Counted from the first letter of the stretch, positions 1 through 10,698 are shown. The stretch: DNA of 64,000 nt from Sesamum alatum (GCA_034509735.1 JACGWO010000005.1:17101264-17165263); one strand, 5' to 3'. Made by a program: numbers and translations. Notes: generated by a model not told the origin, from the sequence alone.

Positions 1-960
1 AATTTTGTGCTCAATTTAGAGTAGAAATGATGCCGTCAGATAGACAAAAAATTCCAAATATAGGACCCCAGAGGAAAAAGACATAAAAAACAAAGTGATA
101 GAAAGGAAAAAAATAAACAAAGAAACATAACCAGAAAAGGACGAATGAAAAACTAAAAATAATGTAATAAAAAAGATAAGAAGATGTTACATATGTGGTG
201 AAACAGACCACCTTGCAAATAGATGTAGAAATAAAAGAGCTAAAAGATTAAAAAAGAAGATTAATAGTCTTAAATTAGAAGACCAAGAAAAATAAAATAT
301 AATAAATACAATATTTTCTGAAGGAAAAGAATCCTCCGAATCTGAGGAATTAGAAGAAAAAGATAGTCAAGACGAATTAGGAAATATAGAAGAAAATCCT
401 GAAAATTTATCGACTTCGGATGAATCAAAAGAAGAAAATTCCTCATGTCCATGTAAACAAGGGACTAATGAAGAAGAATCAGATGATGAATTTTATGAAT
501 TAATGGCACAATTCAAAGATAGCAACAGTAAATGTCCTTACAGATAATCATATAGTTCAATTGCTTAGGGACATTCAAGACCCTGAGATAAGAAATATTA
601 TTCTTAGTAAAATGGATAATAATAAAGATTCATCGTCTGAGTCAAATCAGGCATATGAAAACTTAATTAGTAAACCATTTGAACCTTATACAATTACTGA
701 AGTTACAAGAATACTTCGAGAAAAAACAAACAATTAAAGACAATCCTTCCACTGCAGAAGATCTAAAATTAGAAGTAGAAAAATTAAAAGAAGAAATAAA
801 AAATATTAAGAAATATAATCAGACTCTTACTACTAGGATAGAAATATTAGAAATAGATAAAAACAATAAATTCATTGAATTAAGGAAAGAGAAAATTGAG
901 GATAATTTCCTATCCACATTAGAGGTAGTGACTAATCAAAAATGGGAATGTAAAGATTGA
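1..960 (+). pseudogene. EPRV copy 1: capsid C-terminus, zinc knuckle and coiled-coil linker
   Basis: This is the 3' part of the capsid region of a caulimovirid polyprotein; the window edge cuts off the rest. A CCHC zinc knuckle, CYICGETDHLANRC, lies at 185-226 (spacing CX2CX4HX4C), the RNA-binding signature of pararetroviral capsids. It is followed by a lysine/arginine-rich patch, an acidic stretch (EESDDEFYELMAQF, about 470-525) and, at 679-960, a lysine/glutamate-rich segment likely to form a coiled coil before the protease. Several stops and frameshifts separate these pieces, so nothing here can be translated through. The same order at 9290-10230 shows that both copies derive from one viral genome type. 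Confidence 0.8.
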
Positions 961-1400
961 CTTGTTGATAAGTAATAATTTTAAAAAAACATTTATTGCC
1001 CTAGTAGATAGTGGGGCAGATATTAGTTGTATAAAAGAAGGGTTAATACCAACCAAATACTTTGAAAAAATAACTCATTCATTATCCTCTGCCAATGGGC
1101 AAAAATTGAACATAAGTTTTAAAACCCCAAAAGCTTATATATGTAACAATAAAAAATGTATCCCTATGAGTTTCCTATTAATTAAGGACTTAACAAATGA
1201 CATAATCCTAGCACACCCTTCCTAAAAAAGATTTTCCCAATAAAACGGATTAATGACAAAGGCATAATAGGAACATTGAGGATGAGATAATAAAATTTGA
1301 ATTTATTACTCAACCAATGGATAAGGTTATTAATGAAATAAGAGATTTAATAATTTCTAAAACAAATCAAACCTGTTTTCATAAAAGAAGAAATTAATTC
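938..1400 (+). pseudogene. EPRV copy 1: aspartic protease domain
   Basis: A retropepsin-like protease that would cleave the viral polyprotein. The catalytic DSG triad, within ALVDSGADISC, is at 1007-1015, followed by a typical hydrophobic/glycine-containing second half (SFLLIKDLTNDIIL). Compared with copy 2 (10228-10698), bases are lost near 1208 (the glycine codon of the second half) and near 1275, and the frame breaks. The catalytic aspartate is intact but the domain is dead as a reading frame. Confidence 0.82.
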
Positions 1401-2420
1401 TCTATAGATAGATGAGTTACTTGAAAATCCAAAATTACAAGCAAAAATCAAAATGGTACAAAATAGATTCGAACTTGAGACATGTAATGAACATCCTAAT
1501 GCATTTTGGCACAGAAAAAAACATATTGTAAGCCTCCCTTATGAAACTAAATTTTTGGAGAAAAATATTCCCACTAAGGCAAGGCCTTGTCAAATGAACT
1601 CCGAATATTTAGAGTTATGCAAAGAAGAACTTAAGGATTAATAGATAAAAAACTAATTAGATCCTCTAAATCACCTTGGTCATGTACTGCTTTTTATGTT
1701 AATAAACATGCAGAACAGGAAAGAGGGAGACGTAGACTTGTTATTAATTACAAGCCCCTCAATAAGGTCTTAAAATGGATAAGGTATCCAATCCCCAATA
1801 AGAAAGACCTTTTAGATAGATTACATAAGGCAATAATTTTTCTAAAATTTTATTTAAAATCAGGATATTGGCAGATCCAGATAAATGAATCAGACAGATA
1901 TAAAACTGCATTTATAGTTCCTTTTGGCCATTATGAGTGGAATGTAATGCCTTTCGGTCTGAAAAATGCACCTTCAGAATTCCAAAATATCATGAATGAT
2001 ATTTTTAACCAATTCTCGAACTTTATTATTGTTTATATTGATGACATCTTAGTTTTTTCTAATAACATAGAAGACCACTTCTAAACATTTAGAGATGTTC
2101 AAAAATTAGTCATCCAAAATGGATTAGTAATATCTAAACCAAAAATGAGTATCTTCCAAACTAAGATAAGATTTTTAGGCCACAATATTGAAAAGGGAGA
2201 AATAATTCCCATTAACAGATGCATAGAGTTTGCCGATAAGTTTCCTGATAAAATTATTGATAGAACTCAATTACAGAGATTCTTAACAAGCCTAAATTAT
2301 ATAGCTCCATATTACAAAATTCTTGCACAAGACACAACATTATTATATGATAGGCTTAAGAAAAATCCATCGGAATGGACAGAGGATCACACTAAAGCAG
2401 GTAGGCTAATAAAATAAAAG
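1401..2420 (+). pseudogene. EPRV copy 1: reverse transcriptase domain
   Basis: Pararetroviral RT, which copies the pregenomic RNA into DNA. Recognisable motifs are PFGHYEWNVMPFGL (about 1920-1965) and the catalytic YIDD box at 2034-2045, followed by the thumb segment at 2145-2417 (FLGHNIEKGEI). Frameshifts lie near 1640 and 2080 and other indels split it into short open stretches. A deduced LYLKSGYW-like stretch replaces the LRSGYW of copy 2, showing independent decay. Confidence 0.82.
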
Positions 2421-2873
2421 GTTAAATCATTATCATGTCTGACACTCGCAAATCCTAATTGGAAGAAAATAATAGAGACATATGCTTCTGAAATAGGATT
2501 TGGAGGAATATTGAAGCAAATTGATAATAATAAGCAAGAATATTAAGTTAGATTCCATTCTGAAAAATGGAAAGCAACCCAGTTAAATTATGCTACAGTG
2601 GCTAAAGAAGTTCTTGCTACCGTTAAATGTGTTCTAAAATTCCAAGATGACTTATTAAATCAAGAATTTATTACCAGAACAGATTGTTCTGCTGCTAAGT
2701 TTATGTTTAATAAAGACTTTAAGAATGATGTTTCTAAACAAATGTTTGCCAGATGGCAAGCACATTTATCCCAATTTAGTTCTACAATAGATCACATTAA
2801 AGGAAAGACTAATAGTCTCCCAGATTTCTTATCAAGAGAATATCTAAATGAACATAGACATTGGAAAATTTAA
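2421..2873 (+). pseudogene. EPRV copy 1: RNase H domain
   Basis: RNase H degrades the RNA strand during reverse transcription. The segment 2598-2873 is open and contains the TDCSAAKFMF motif with an active-site aspartate and ends DFLSREYLNEHRHWKI. An upstream in-frame stop (about 2544, where copy 2 has a leucine codon) and loss of the first catalytic aspartate context (ETYASEIGFGG here, ETDASEIGFGG in copy 2) make it defective. The stop at 2871-2873 is the natural end of the polyprotein in both copies. Confidence 0.8.
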
Positions 2874-3210
2874 CTGGATTGGAGGAGAATTCTTTATAGG
2901 AGTAAGTACCTCCTCTAAAATCCCAGATTATTGGGTTGAAGATAGAATTGAAGGAGAGAATTATTGGATGAATGGGTTAAAATGGCCTGTATATAAATTT
3001 GAATTTTGGGATGAGCCAATCAAATATAAGGCACGACTCAAAAGAATTCAAAGAATAATAAGAAAAAATATTGAGGAAACAAAAAAGATTATTTCTGAAA
3101 TTCTTGTTCAACGTACAGATGCAGACATGTCTTATCATTATTGCATAAAAAATATTTGGATTGCTATATCACCAAAAAATGGCCTGTATATATGCCGGTT
3201 AAATGAATAA
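2848..3210 (+). CDS. EPRV copy 1: small ORF of unknown function (120 aa)
   Basis: A 120-residue open frame starting inside the last codons of RNase H in a different frame and ending inside the start of the next ORF. It is rich in tryptophan and charged residues (SKIPDYWVEDRIEGENYW early, then a lysine/arginine/isoleucine-rich helix-like stretch). I recognise no family. It is full length here, and the same sequence is present in the inverted fragment at 14500-14790, so this is probably the original form; copy 2 has lost 197 bp of it. The compact overlaps on both sides suggest a real viral gene read by reinitiation or shunting, but this is inference. Confidence 0.45.
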   Translation: MNIDIGKFNWIGGEFFIGVSTSSKIPDYWVEDRIEGENYWMNGLKWPVYKFEFWDEPIKYKARLKRIQRIIRKNIEETKKIISEILVQRTDADMSYHYCIKNIWIAISPKNGLYICRLNE

Positions 3211-4704
3211 TCTTTTTATTGCAGGAATGCTTTCTCAAAGAGGAAGAGGCAGAAACTCCTCCAATTAAAGAGGAGGTAGATTTAGACCAGGCGAAATTAT
3301 ACGCCAAGGTAACAGATCATTAATTAAAGACAATATTTCCAGAATAGGAAAATATAGTAAAGTCTCTGAAGAAGAAAATGAGCTCTTCCTACAATTCCTC
3401 ATATTTAAAAAGGAGTAGAAAAAAATCACCGCCAAAGAAGTATCATCTTCTTCAGTATCTTATGCTAAAATACTTGAAGAAGAAGATGAATTAGCAAACT
3501 ATAAATTTAGTGAACATCAGGAAGTAATTATAGTCCTGAAAAATGAGGATTTAAGGTGGGAGAAAGATCCATGGTATCTAATGAAAAGATATCTGGATGT
3601 GACAGCATTCACAACAGGTTCATATAAACCGAGAGCTCATTATGAGTGCATCCTGAAAGCAATGCAAAGTGTTGAAATTACTCACACTTATTCCAACAAT
3701 GGAACAGAATTTAATTACTCAAAAGCAGTAATAGAAAAATTCATCACTGCTGTTGAATGGGCAATCAACCCATTAGGTGAAAAAGAATATATTCACCTAG
3801 AATCTAAATCCCTGATAAAATTCAATTATCGGGATTATGTTGAAGAGTTTAACAAAACTTTTCTCTATGAAAATTACAAGAGAAAATACATGTGGTTTTT
3901 TAAAATTTGTCCATTAGTTTTCCAACAAGAAGTACCAAATTGGGTATTTCAATGGTGGTTAAATTATGGTCCTCCAATTTCTATACTCCCTGAAATTTTC
4001 CAGGGTTATTTTACGGAATGGATCAATTGTTCGCCAAAATTATCCAGGTGGAGAAATCACAAAAAAATGGATTGAAAGTATGGCCTCATTCTTTTTTTTA
4101 TGAAATTCTCACTTCCATGGATATGGAAATGGCTACCTGAAGTAGGAATGACCCTACAAAAAATTCCCTGTATTAAAAGAAAATCTTGTTCTAAGTTCTG
4201 GAGCAAATTAATGCTCATCAATCCAGAAATAAAAAAAAATATTTTTATCAAGAAGCACTCGATGAAATGGAGGAAAAGCTTCAAGAATACAAGGCACTCC
4301 TGGAGAAGGAAGAAAATCAGACTCCTAGCCCCTTTGAGCAAATACCACAAAAAATCAGGAGCAAAAGAGGTATCATCTCTAAAGAACAAATGATTGAGGA
4401 ATTTCTCAATCATGTCCAGAAAGACCTCAAACGAAATCTGACAGGAGCAGAATCCCGAATGGAAATCTCTTCCAAAGATGAAGAAAATAAGTATTCTTGT
4501 TTAGCAGGAGAGTCACAAGACCCATTTGAAGAACCCAATCCCGAAATTATGCTTGATCAATTATTTCAGAGAATCAGGACTGCTTTGAAAGCTAAGTCAA
4601 AAGTTGGGACTTCTGAATCTTCGGAAGAACAAAGAATAGATTACCACAAGAGATCTGAAGCAGAATCGGAAGAAAGTAATTTCTCCAAAATAATGAAGAA
4701 ATGA
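3203..4704 (+). pseudogene. EPRV copy 1: 3' ORF, putative transactivator/viroplasmin-like protein
   Basis: About 500 codons downstream of RNase H, the position of the transactivator gene in several caulimovirid genera. It starts MNN with an arginine/glycine-rich N-terminus (QRGRGRN, RGGRFRPGEI). A conserved core at 3581-4075 contains KICPLVFQQEVPNWVFQWW, and an acidic, glutamate-rich tail runs to 4704. In-frame stops are near 3265 and 3417 and a 1-nt insertion in an A-run near 4065 shifts the frame. The assignment rests on position and the W/F-rich core; it could instead be a genus-specific ORF. Confidence 0.6.
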
Positions 4705-4739
4705 AAGCAGACAACATAATGCCGGAAGAAGACAAAGTC

Positions 4740-4960
4740 GGAAAATTTTGACCGAGTCAAAGACACGAACACGTGTCACACATGCAGCAACACGTGTCAC
4801 ACATACAGCAACACGTGTCATTCATGCAGCATGTCTGGAAATAACTCCAGCCATGTGTCCCCAATGCAGAGGACACTTGTCAATTTGCGGACGGACTTGA
4901 AATAATACTTTCACATCCGACCTTTCCTATAAATACACCCTCTTAGCTCATTAGAACAGG
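4740..4960 (+). promoter_or_regulatory. EPRV promoter, unit 1
   Basis: The TATA box TATAAATA is at 4928-4935. Upstream are three 21-bp repeats, each opening with the palindromic G-box ACACGTGTCA (4769, 4790, 4811), and a palindromic TTTGACCGAGTCAAA element at about 4748-4762 with W-box cores. Its place just after the last viral ORF matches the pregenomic RNA promoter of caulimovirids. Confidence 0.7.
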
Positions 4961-5452
4961 CTAGAAATACTCTTGTACATGTATATCATCTTTTCCTCCC
5001 TCACTAAATAAGACTTCATTTTTGTGCACGGGTTTACACTTCTGTAAGTTTTGTACTTTAAATTATTGTATTTATTTATCGTATTTATATTCCTTTTAAT
5101 TTTGCTCTTAGCCTAATGAAAGGTTAAATCTATACTGTTGAATTATCCATGACAACGAAGATGGCAAGGTTCTAAAAAAAAAGTATTTTAAATTCATGAT
5201 AAATATACAGGGAAAATGAATGAATATGGAAAGAAGACCCTTTGGGTCGTTCCCTTAAATTATGAGTATGAAGGATGTCTGTGTTGCACTGCTACCCAGT
5301 TTTGCCGAATATGGCGTTGTTTGGGCCTTTAGGTGGTGTTTTAAGACTAAATCCGTACTTATTAATTTAACGGAGCGTGAAAGGTTCCCAAATTTAAATT
5401 CTCTTTATAGATGTCACAATTTAAGATACTCCTTTATTTTGATCGCCTTTCG

Positions 5453-5626
5453 CCTACATGGTCGGATTTACATTCCGCCTACATGGTCAGATTTATGGCG
5501 ATTTTTGTATATTTTTGCTATCTCTCGCCTTCCGCCTACATGGCCGGATTTATATTCCACCTACATGGTCGGATTTTAAGACGAGATTTTGTATATTCCC
5601 GATCCCTCCATGGCATTTTGCCATGG
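5453..5626 (+). repeat. EPRV leader repeats and hairpin, unit 1
   Basis: Four copies of CCTACATGGTCGGATTT (small variations) start at 5453, 5478, 5535 and 5560: two pairs with 25-bp spacing, 57 bp apart. They are followed at about 5608-5626 by a perfect hairpin with arms CCATGGCA and TGCCATGG around a TTT loop, a few bases before the primer site. Confidence 0.8.
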
Positions 5627-5721
5627 CTCCTTATGGTATCAAAGCAGAATCGGAAGAAAGTAATTTCTCCAAAATAATGAAGAAATGAAAGCAGACAGCA
5701 TAATGTCGGAAGAAGACAAAG

Positions 5722-5945
5722 TCGAAAAATTTTGACCGAGTCAAAGACACGAACACGTGTCACACATGCAGCAACACGTGTCACACATACAACAACACGT
5801 GTCATTCATGCAGCATGTCTGGAAATAACTCCAGCCATGTGTCTCCAATGTAGAGGACACCTGTCAATTACGGACGGATTTGAAATAATACTTTCTGATC
5901 CGACCTTTCCTATAAATACACCCTCTTAGCTCATTAGGAGCAGGC
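5722..5945 (+). promoter_or_regulatory. EPRV promoter, unit 2
   Basis: Same arrangement as unit 1: TATAAATA at 5911-5918, G-box repeats at 5753, 5774 and 5795 with the same 21-bp period, and the TTGACC-containing dyad just upstream. The G-box cores are intact in both units. Confidence 0.7.
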
Positions 5946-6458
5946 TAGAAATACTCTTGTACATGTATATCATCTTTTCCTCCCTCACTAAATAAGACTT
6001 CAGTTTTGTGCACGGGTTTACACTTCTGTAAGTTTGTTACTTTAAATTATTGTATTTATTTATCGTATTTATATTCCTTTTAATTTTGCTCTTAGCCTAA
6101 TGAAAGGCTAAATCTATACTGTTGAATTATCCATGACAACGAAGATGGCAATGTTCTAAAAGAAAAAGAGTATTTTAAATTCATGATAAATATACAGGGA
6201 AAATGAATGAATATGGAAAGGAGACCCTTTGGGTCGTTCCCTTAAATTATGAGTATGAAGGATGTCTGTGTTGCACTGCTCCCCGGTTTTGCCGAATATG
6301 GCTTTGTTTGGGCCTTTAGGTGGTGTTTTAAGACTGAATCCGTACTTATTAATTTAACGGAGCGTAAAAGGTTCCCAAATTTACTCTATTCCTATTCATT
6401 TAAATTCTCTTTATATATGTCACAATTTAAGAAACTGCTTTATTTTGATCGCCTTTCG

Positions 6459-6634
6459 CCTACATGGTCGGATTTACATTCCGCCTACATGGTCGGATTT
6501 ATGGCGATTTTTGTATATTTTTGCTATCTCTCGCCTTCCGCCTACATGGCAGGATTTATATTCCACCTAAATGGTCGGATTTTAAGCCGAAATTTTGTAT
6601 ATTCCCAATCCCTCCGTGGCATTTTGCCATGGCT
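6459..6634 (+). repeat. EPRV leader repeats and hairpin, unit 2
   Basis: The same four repeats at 6459, 6484, 6541 and 6566 with identical 25/57/25 spacing. The fourth carries an A (CCTAAATGG). The hairpin has one mismatch (CCGTGGCA against TGCCATGG). Confidence 0.75.
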
Positions 6635-6644
6635 CCTTATGGTA

Positions 6645-6660
6645 TGGTATCAGATCCATG
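6645..6660 (+). promoter_or_regulatory. EPRV minus-strand primer-binding site (initiator Met-tRNA)
   Basis: TGGTATCAGATCCATG differs at one base (T for G at position 11) from the initiator Met-tRNA complement TGGTATCAGAGCCATG used by caulimovirids. By convention it marks position 1 of the viral genome. It lies 55 bp before the movement-protein start. Confidence 0.8.
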
Positions 6661-6714
6661 TTGTTGAAGTTGTATTGGATAATTCAACAGTACTTGTTTA
6701 ATATATTGCTTAAT

Positions 6715-7769
6715 ATGCAATATTTATCTATTTCAGATATAAGTACTGTTAAAAATTCCAAAAAGGAAGAATATGAAATTCCTAAAAATTTGAGTCAATT
6801 AAATAAATGGACAATTCCCAAGGTAAATCCTAGATTAATTTATAATTTCGGCCGATTTAATTTTTGGAAGACTAAACAGATTGTGAAGACTAGTGAAGAA
6901 TCAATAGCCTTGATAATGAAGAAAGAATAATAAAAATTTTAGATGCTATGGATATAGGGCATTATCAGGATGAATATAAATTTTTACATATAGGACTAGT
7001 ACAAATTGCCTTTAAACCCTTAACATTAGAAGGTTTGCCTGAAAGCTTTTTAGCTGCCCTTAGAGATGCCAGAAGTTTAGATTGGAAAAAATATTTGATT
7101 GGGATAATAGTCCAGTCTAGCTCACGGCCCAGTTTTTTTTAATGTTTATCCGAATTTACAATTATCCTTGTCGGATTCCAATATATTGGATGCTTTAACA
7201 TTAATGTTAAAACTCATGGGTATAATTATACACCCGAATCTGAATTAATATGTTTATGTTATAGAATATATTATAAACTTCTCCATACCCTTAATCCTAA
7301 CTGTAGGATACAAGCCAATAAGTCATTGGAACAAACTATATTTTTTGAAACAAATTTACATAGTTCTAGAATTAATACTAGGAGACAAATAACATGGAGT
7401 GAAATAGAGTTTCCAGAAAGTTGGATAATTGAGAAAGAAGTTCCAATGTTAAGTCACATAGAAAGTAATTATGCTAGTATTATTCAAAATCTAGAAGGAA
7501 ATGTTAGAATAGACTTCATTAATAATCAACCGAAATGTTTCAGAAGCAATTCTTCAAGGTATTCTATAGTATCATATTTTTCACCAGTTGAAATTATGAC
7601 TCCATCTAGAGCATCCACTTCCCGAATTAAAGAAGAAAATAGCCAACAGGATATAAGAGAAAATAGAGTTGAAGAAATAAGGATTCAGTCTAATAATATT
7701 GCTAAAGGAATATATAAGGATCCAAGATTAAATGAAGAATTAACTTTAGAAATAAATTTCTGTTTATAA
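6715..7769 (+). pseudogene. EPRV copy 2: movement protein (30K family)
   Basis: First large gene after the primer site, where caulimovirid movement proteins (plasmodesmatal transport) lie. The first start is ATG 6715. The N-terminal part is open to about 6905. After a 1-nt shift comes the conserved core (ILDAMDIGHYQ, then FKPLTLEGLPESFLAALRD at about 7010-7070). Further shifts lie near 7110-7140 and 7200, and 7326-7769 is the open C-terminal 147 residues. The stop TAA (7767-7769) directly abuts the ATG of the capsid ORF. At least three frame breaks leave it non-functional. Identification rests on position and core pattern. Confidence 0.7.
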
Positions 7770-9357
7770 ATGAATAGTCTAGATCTAATTGATTTAGAAA
7801 CAGAGATCCCATTTGTGGATTATTATAAAATAATAGATTTTAGTCCTGGATCTCTAGTTAGAAAAGAAATTCAGAAAGAATTCAAGGAAGAGAGATGGAA
7901 GCCATTTAGGAAATGGTTCTTTGAAAAATTTAATATAACAAACCAAAAAATGATCTCTACACAATTCTATAAAGAATTAGCTATAAGGAATAAAATAGTT
8001 GCTTTTGTTCCTTGGTTTATCGTTAAATATTCAGAACAATATTTAAACGTATTAGAGAGAAAATATTTTCTAGATAATGGGAAAGTTGTTAATAACATAT
8101 TTCCACCTCAACAATCATTTAAAATGAACTCGAATGAAATAGAAATTAATTTCAAAGCATTTTTAAAATTAATTGAAGATGACACCCTAATGATTACAAT
8201 GGCTCAAATTAATGAGTTGATGAAAAAACAAAATTATACAAATTTGTATTTAAATATTATAGGAGAACAAATTAGGGAACTAAATAAAAAAATAGATACA
8301 ATATCTAATTGGCAACAAGAAATTAGTTCTAAAAATACGATAATTAGTGGAGTTAAAGAAGTTATAGCAAAATCATCAATCCAACCGCCTCCTGAAATTG
8401 AAGATTTCCATTTAAAACCCTTACGAGAATTAGAGAAATTATTGGATAAAAAATTTAGGGACTTAACATTAAATACCTTAAGTGATGATATCACTACTGA
8501 AAATAGTAGAAAAAATTTGCCAGAAGGAATAAATAAAATAGAGAAATATGCTAGGAAGCCTATGCAAACAAAATTTTATTATCCTAGGCCCACACCTCAA
8601 GACATACTATATGAGGAACAAGAGATTTATGACCAGCATAGCTATAATGGAAAACAAATTTATGAATGGAATATTGATGGATATACAGAAAGACAAATCT
8701 ACAGTACTACTATTCATAGAATGATGATGTACAGTACTGTCTGTAAAGGAAATAATAATACAAATAAGGCTATTGCTAAAATGATTATAGCAGGTTTTAC
8801 GGGCCAATTAAAAGGTTGGTGGGATAATTATCTTAGCCCGATGGACAGAAATAAAATTTTGAGTACAGTCAAACCAGAAAATATGGAAGAACAAGCAGTT
8901 TATACACTTGCCATAAATATAGTAGAACATTTTACAGGGAGACGGTCCGATAATAGTGAAAATATTAGGACCCTATTACAGAATTTCCAATGTAAAACTC
9001 TAACATCCTTTAGATTCTACAAAGATGTCTTCCTTACTAGAGTAATGGAACTCCCAGAATCCAATGATGCTCACTGAAAATCTAGATTCATCGATGGGCT
9101 TCCTCACCTATTCGCTGAAAGAGTTAGGAAGAATCCTAGAAATGGAGGGGTAGCAATAAATTATAATCAATATACTTATGGGAAGTTAATTGAACCTTGC
9201 ATTCAAGAAGGTTTAAATCTATGCAATGAAATTAGATTAAATAAACAAATTAAAAGACAAAATTTAACAGAGAAGAAACAACTAGGAGAACTTTGTGCTC
9301 AATTTGGAATAGAAATGATGCCGTCAGATAGACAAAAAAATTCCCAAATATAGGACC
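7770..9357 (+). pseudogene. EPRV copy 2: capsid protein, N-terminal part of the polyprotein
   Basis: Open for 435 codons (7770-9077). A helical N-terminal region is followed by a central coiled-coil-like stretch (about residues 160-200). The capsid core signature AKMIIAGFTGQLKGWWDNYL (about residues 335-355) is the gag-like motif of pararetroviral coat proteins. A TGA at 9075-9077 sits where the reading frame otherwise continues on both sides, so it is probably a nonsense mutation of TGG. The same frame then runs to about 9350 (GELCAQFGIEMMPSDRQ), the point where the window's first bases align. It is the longest surviving viral frame in the window. Confidence 0.78.
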
Positions 9358-10227
9358 CCAGAGGGAAAAAGGAAAAGACATAAAAAACGAAGTGATAGAA
9401 AGGAAAAAAATAAACAAAGAAACATAACCAGAAAAGACGAATGGAAAACTAAAAATAATGTAACAAAAAAGATAAGAAGATGTTACATATGTGGTGAAAC
9501 AGACCACCTTGCAAATAGATGTAGAAATAAAAGAGCTAAAAGATTAAAAAAGAAAATTAATAGTCTTAAATTAGAAGACCAAGAAAAAGAAAATATAATA
9601 AATACAATATTTTCAGAAGGAAAAGAATCCTCCGAATCCCCCGAATTAGAAAAAAAATATAATCAAGACGAATTAGGAAATATAGAAGAAAATCCTAAAA
9701 ACTTATCGACTTCGGATGAATCAAATGAAGAAGAAAATTCCTCATGTCCATGTAAACAAGGGACTAATGAAGAAGAATCAGATGATGAATTTTATGAATT
9801 AATGGCACAATTGAAAGATTTACCAACAGTAAATGTCCTTACAGATAATCATATAGTTCAATTGCTTAGGGAAATTAAGGACCCTGAGATAAGAAATATT
9901 ATCCTTAGTAAAATGGATAATAATAAAGATTCATCGTATGAGTCAAATCAGGCATATGAAAACTAAATTAGTAAACCATTTGAACCTTATACAATTACTG
10001 AAGTTAAAAGAATACTTAGAGAAAAACAAACAATTAAAGACAATCCTTCCACTGCAGAAGATCTAAAATTAGAAGTAGAAAAATTAAAAGAAGAAATAAA
10101 AAATATTAAAAAATATAATCAGACTCTTACTACTAGGATAGAAATATTAGAAATAGACAAAAATAATAAATTCATTGAATTAAACAAAGAGAAAACTGAG
10201 GATAATTTCCTATCCACATTAGAGGTA
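9358..10227 (+). pseudogene. EPRV copy 2: zinc knuckle, acidic linker and coiled coil
   Basis: Joins capsid to protease. The CCHC knuckle CYICGETDHLANRC is at 9481-9522, followed by a basic patch, an acidic region and a cysteine-containing stretch (SSCPCKQG). Most of the region after the knuckle reads in one frame until a TAA near 9965, then the lysine/glutamate-rich coiled coil seen in copy 1. Indels in A-runs near 9345 break the frame before the knuckle. Confidence 0.78.
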
Positions 10228-10698
10228 GTGACTAGTCAAAAATGGAATGTAAAGATTGACTTGTTGATAAGTAATAATTTTAAAAAAACATTTACTGCCC
10301 TAGTAGATAGTGGGGCAGATATTAATTGTATAAAAGAAGTGTTAATACCATCCAAATACTTTGAAAAAACAACTCATCCATTATCCTCTGCCAATGGGCA
10401 AAAATTGAACATAAGTTTTAAAATCCCAAAAGCTTATATATGTAATAATAAAAAATGTATCCCTATGAGTTTCCTATTAATTAAGGACTTAACAAATGAC
10501 ATAATCCTAGGCACACCCTTCCTAAAAAAGATTTTCCCAATAAAAACCATTAATGACAAAGGCATAATAGGAACATTTGAGGATGAGATAATAAAATTTG
10601 AATTTATAACTCAACCAATGGATAAGGTTATTAATGAAATAAGAGATTTAATAATTTCTAAAAACAAATCAAATCTGTTTCATAAAAGAAGAAATTAA
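10228..10698 (+). pseudogene. EPRV copy 2: aspartic protease domain
   Basis: An open 156-codon stretch with LVDSGAD (the DSG codons at 10306-10314) and the second conserved element NDIILGTPFLKKIF (about 10495-10535), both typical of pararetroviral retropepsins. It shifts frame near 10680, just before RT. It is better preserved than the copy 1 protease, which lost the glycine codon of ILGTPF. Confidence 0.82.

Larger units (their letters stand above)
4659..5640 (+). repeat. EPRV intergenic region, tandem unit 1
   Basis: First of two near-identical units of about 1 kb. It begins inside the last codons of the 3' ORF, contains the viral promoter, transcribed leader and leader repeats, and ends abruptly after the first seven bases of the primer-binding site (TGGTATC, 5634-5640), where unit 2 starts back inside the 3' ORF. 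The leader also holds a short upstream ORF at 5262 (MSMKDVCVALLP), kept in both units. Confidence 0.85.
5641..6644 (+). repeat. EPRV intergenic region, tandem unit 2
   Basis: Second unit, starting with the same 3' ORF tail (5641-5688) and running through promoter and leader to a complete primer-binding site and copy 2. It differs from unit 1 by scattered substitutions and small indels, for example an extra stretch near 6380-6400. It joins copy 1 to copy 2 as in a viral concatemer. Confidence 0.85.

Noticed and set aside
11..452. Minus-strand frames opposite the viral zinc-knuckle region (also 9250-9507)
   Set aside because: Phenylalanine/leucine-rich antisense shadows of lysine/glutamate-rich viral coding sequence.
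5262..5579. Upstream ORF MSMKDVCVALLP in the viral leader, present in both units, as a gene
   Set aside because: Its start is kept but the frame diverges after about 45 codons between the units; more likely a leader upstream ORF than a protein gene.
5453..5580. CRISPR-like or satellite array from the 17-bp leader repeats
   Set aside because: Only four units with unequal spacing within a plant viral leader; no array structure.
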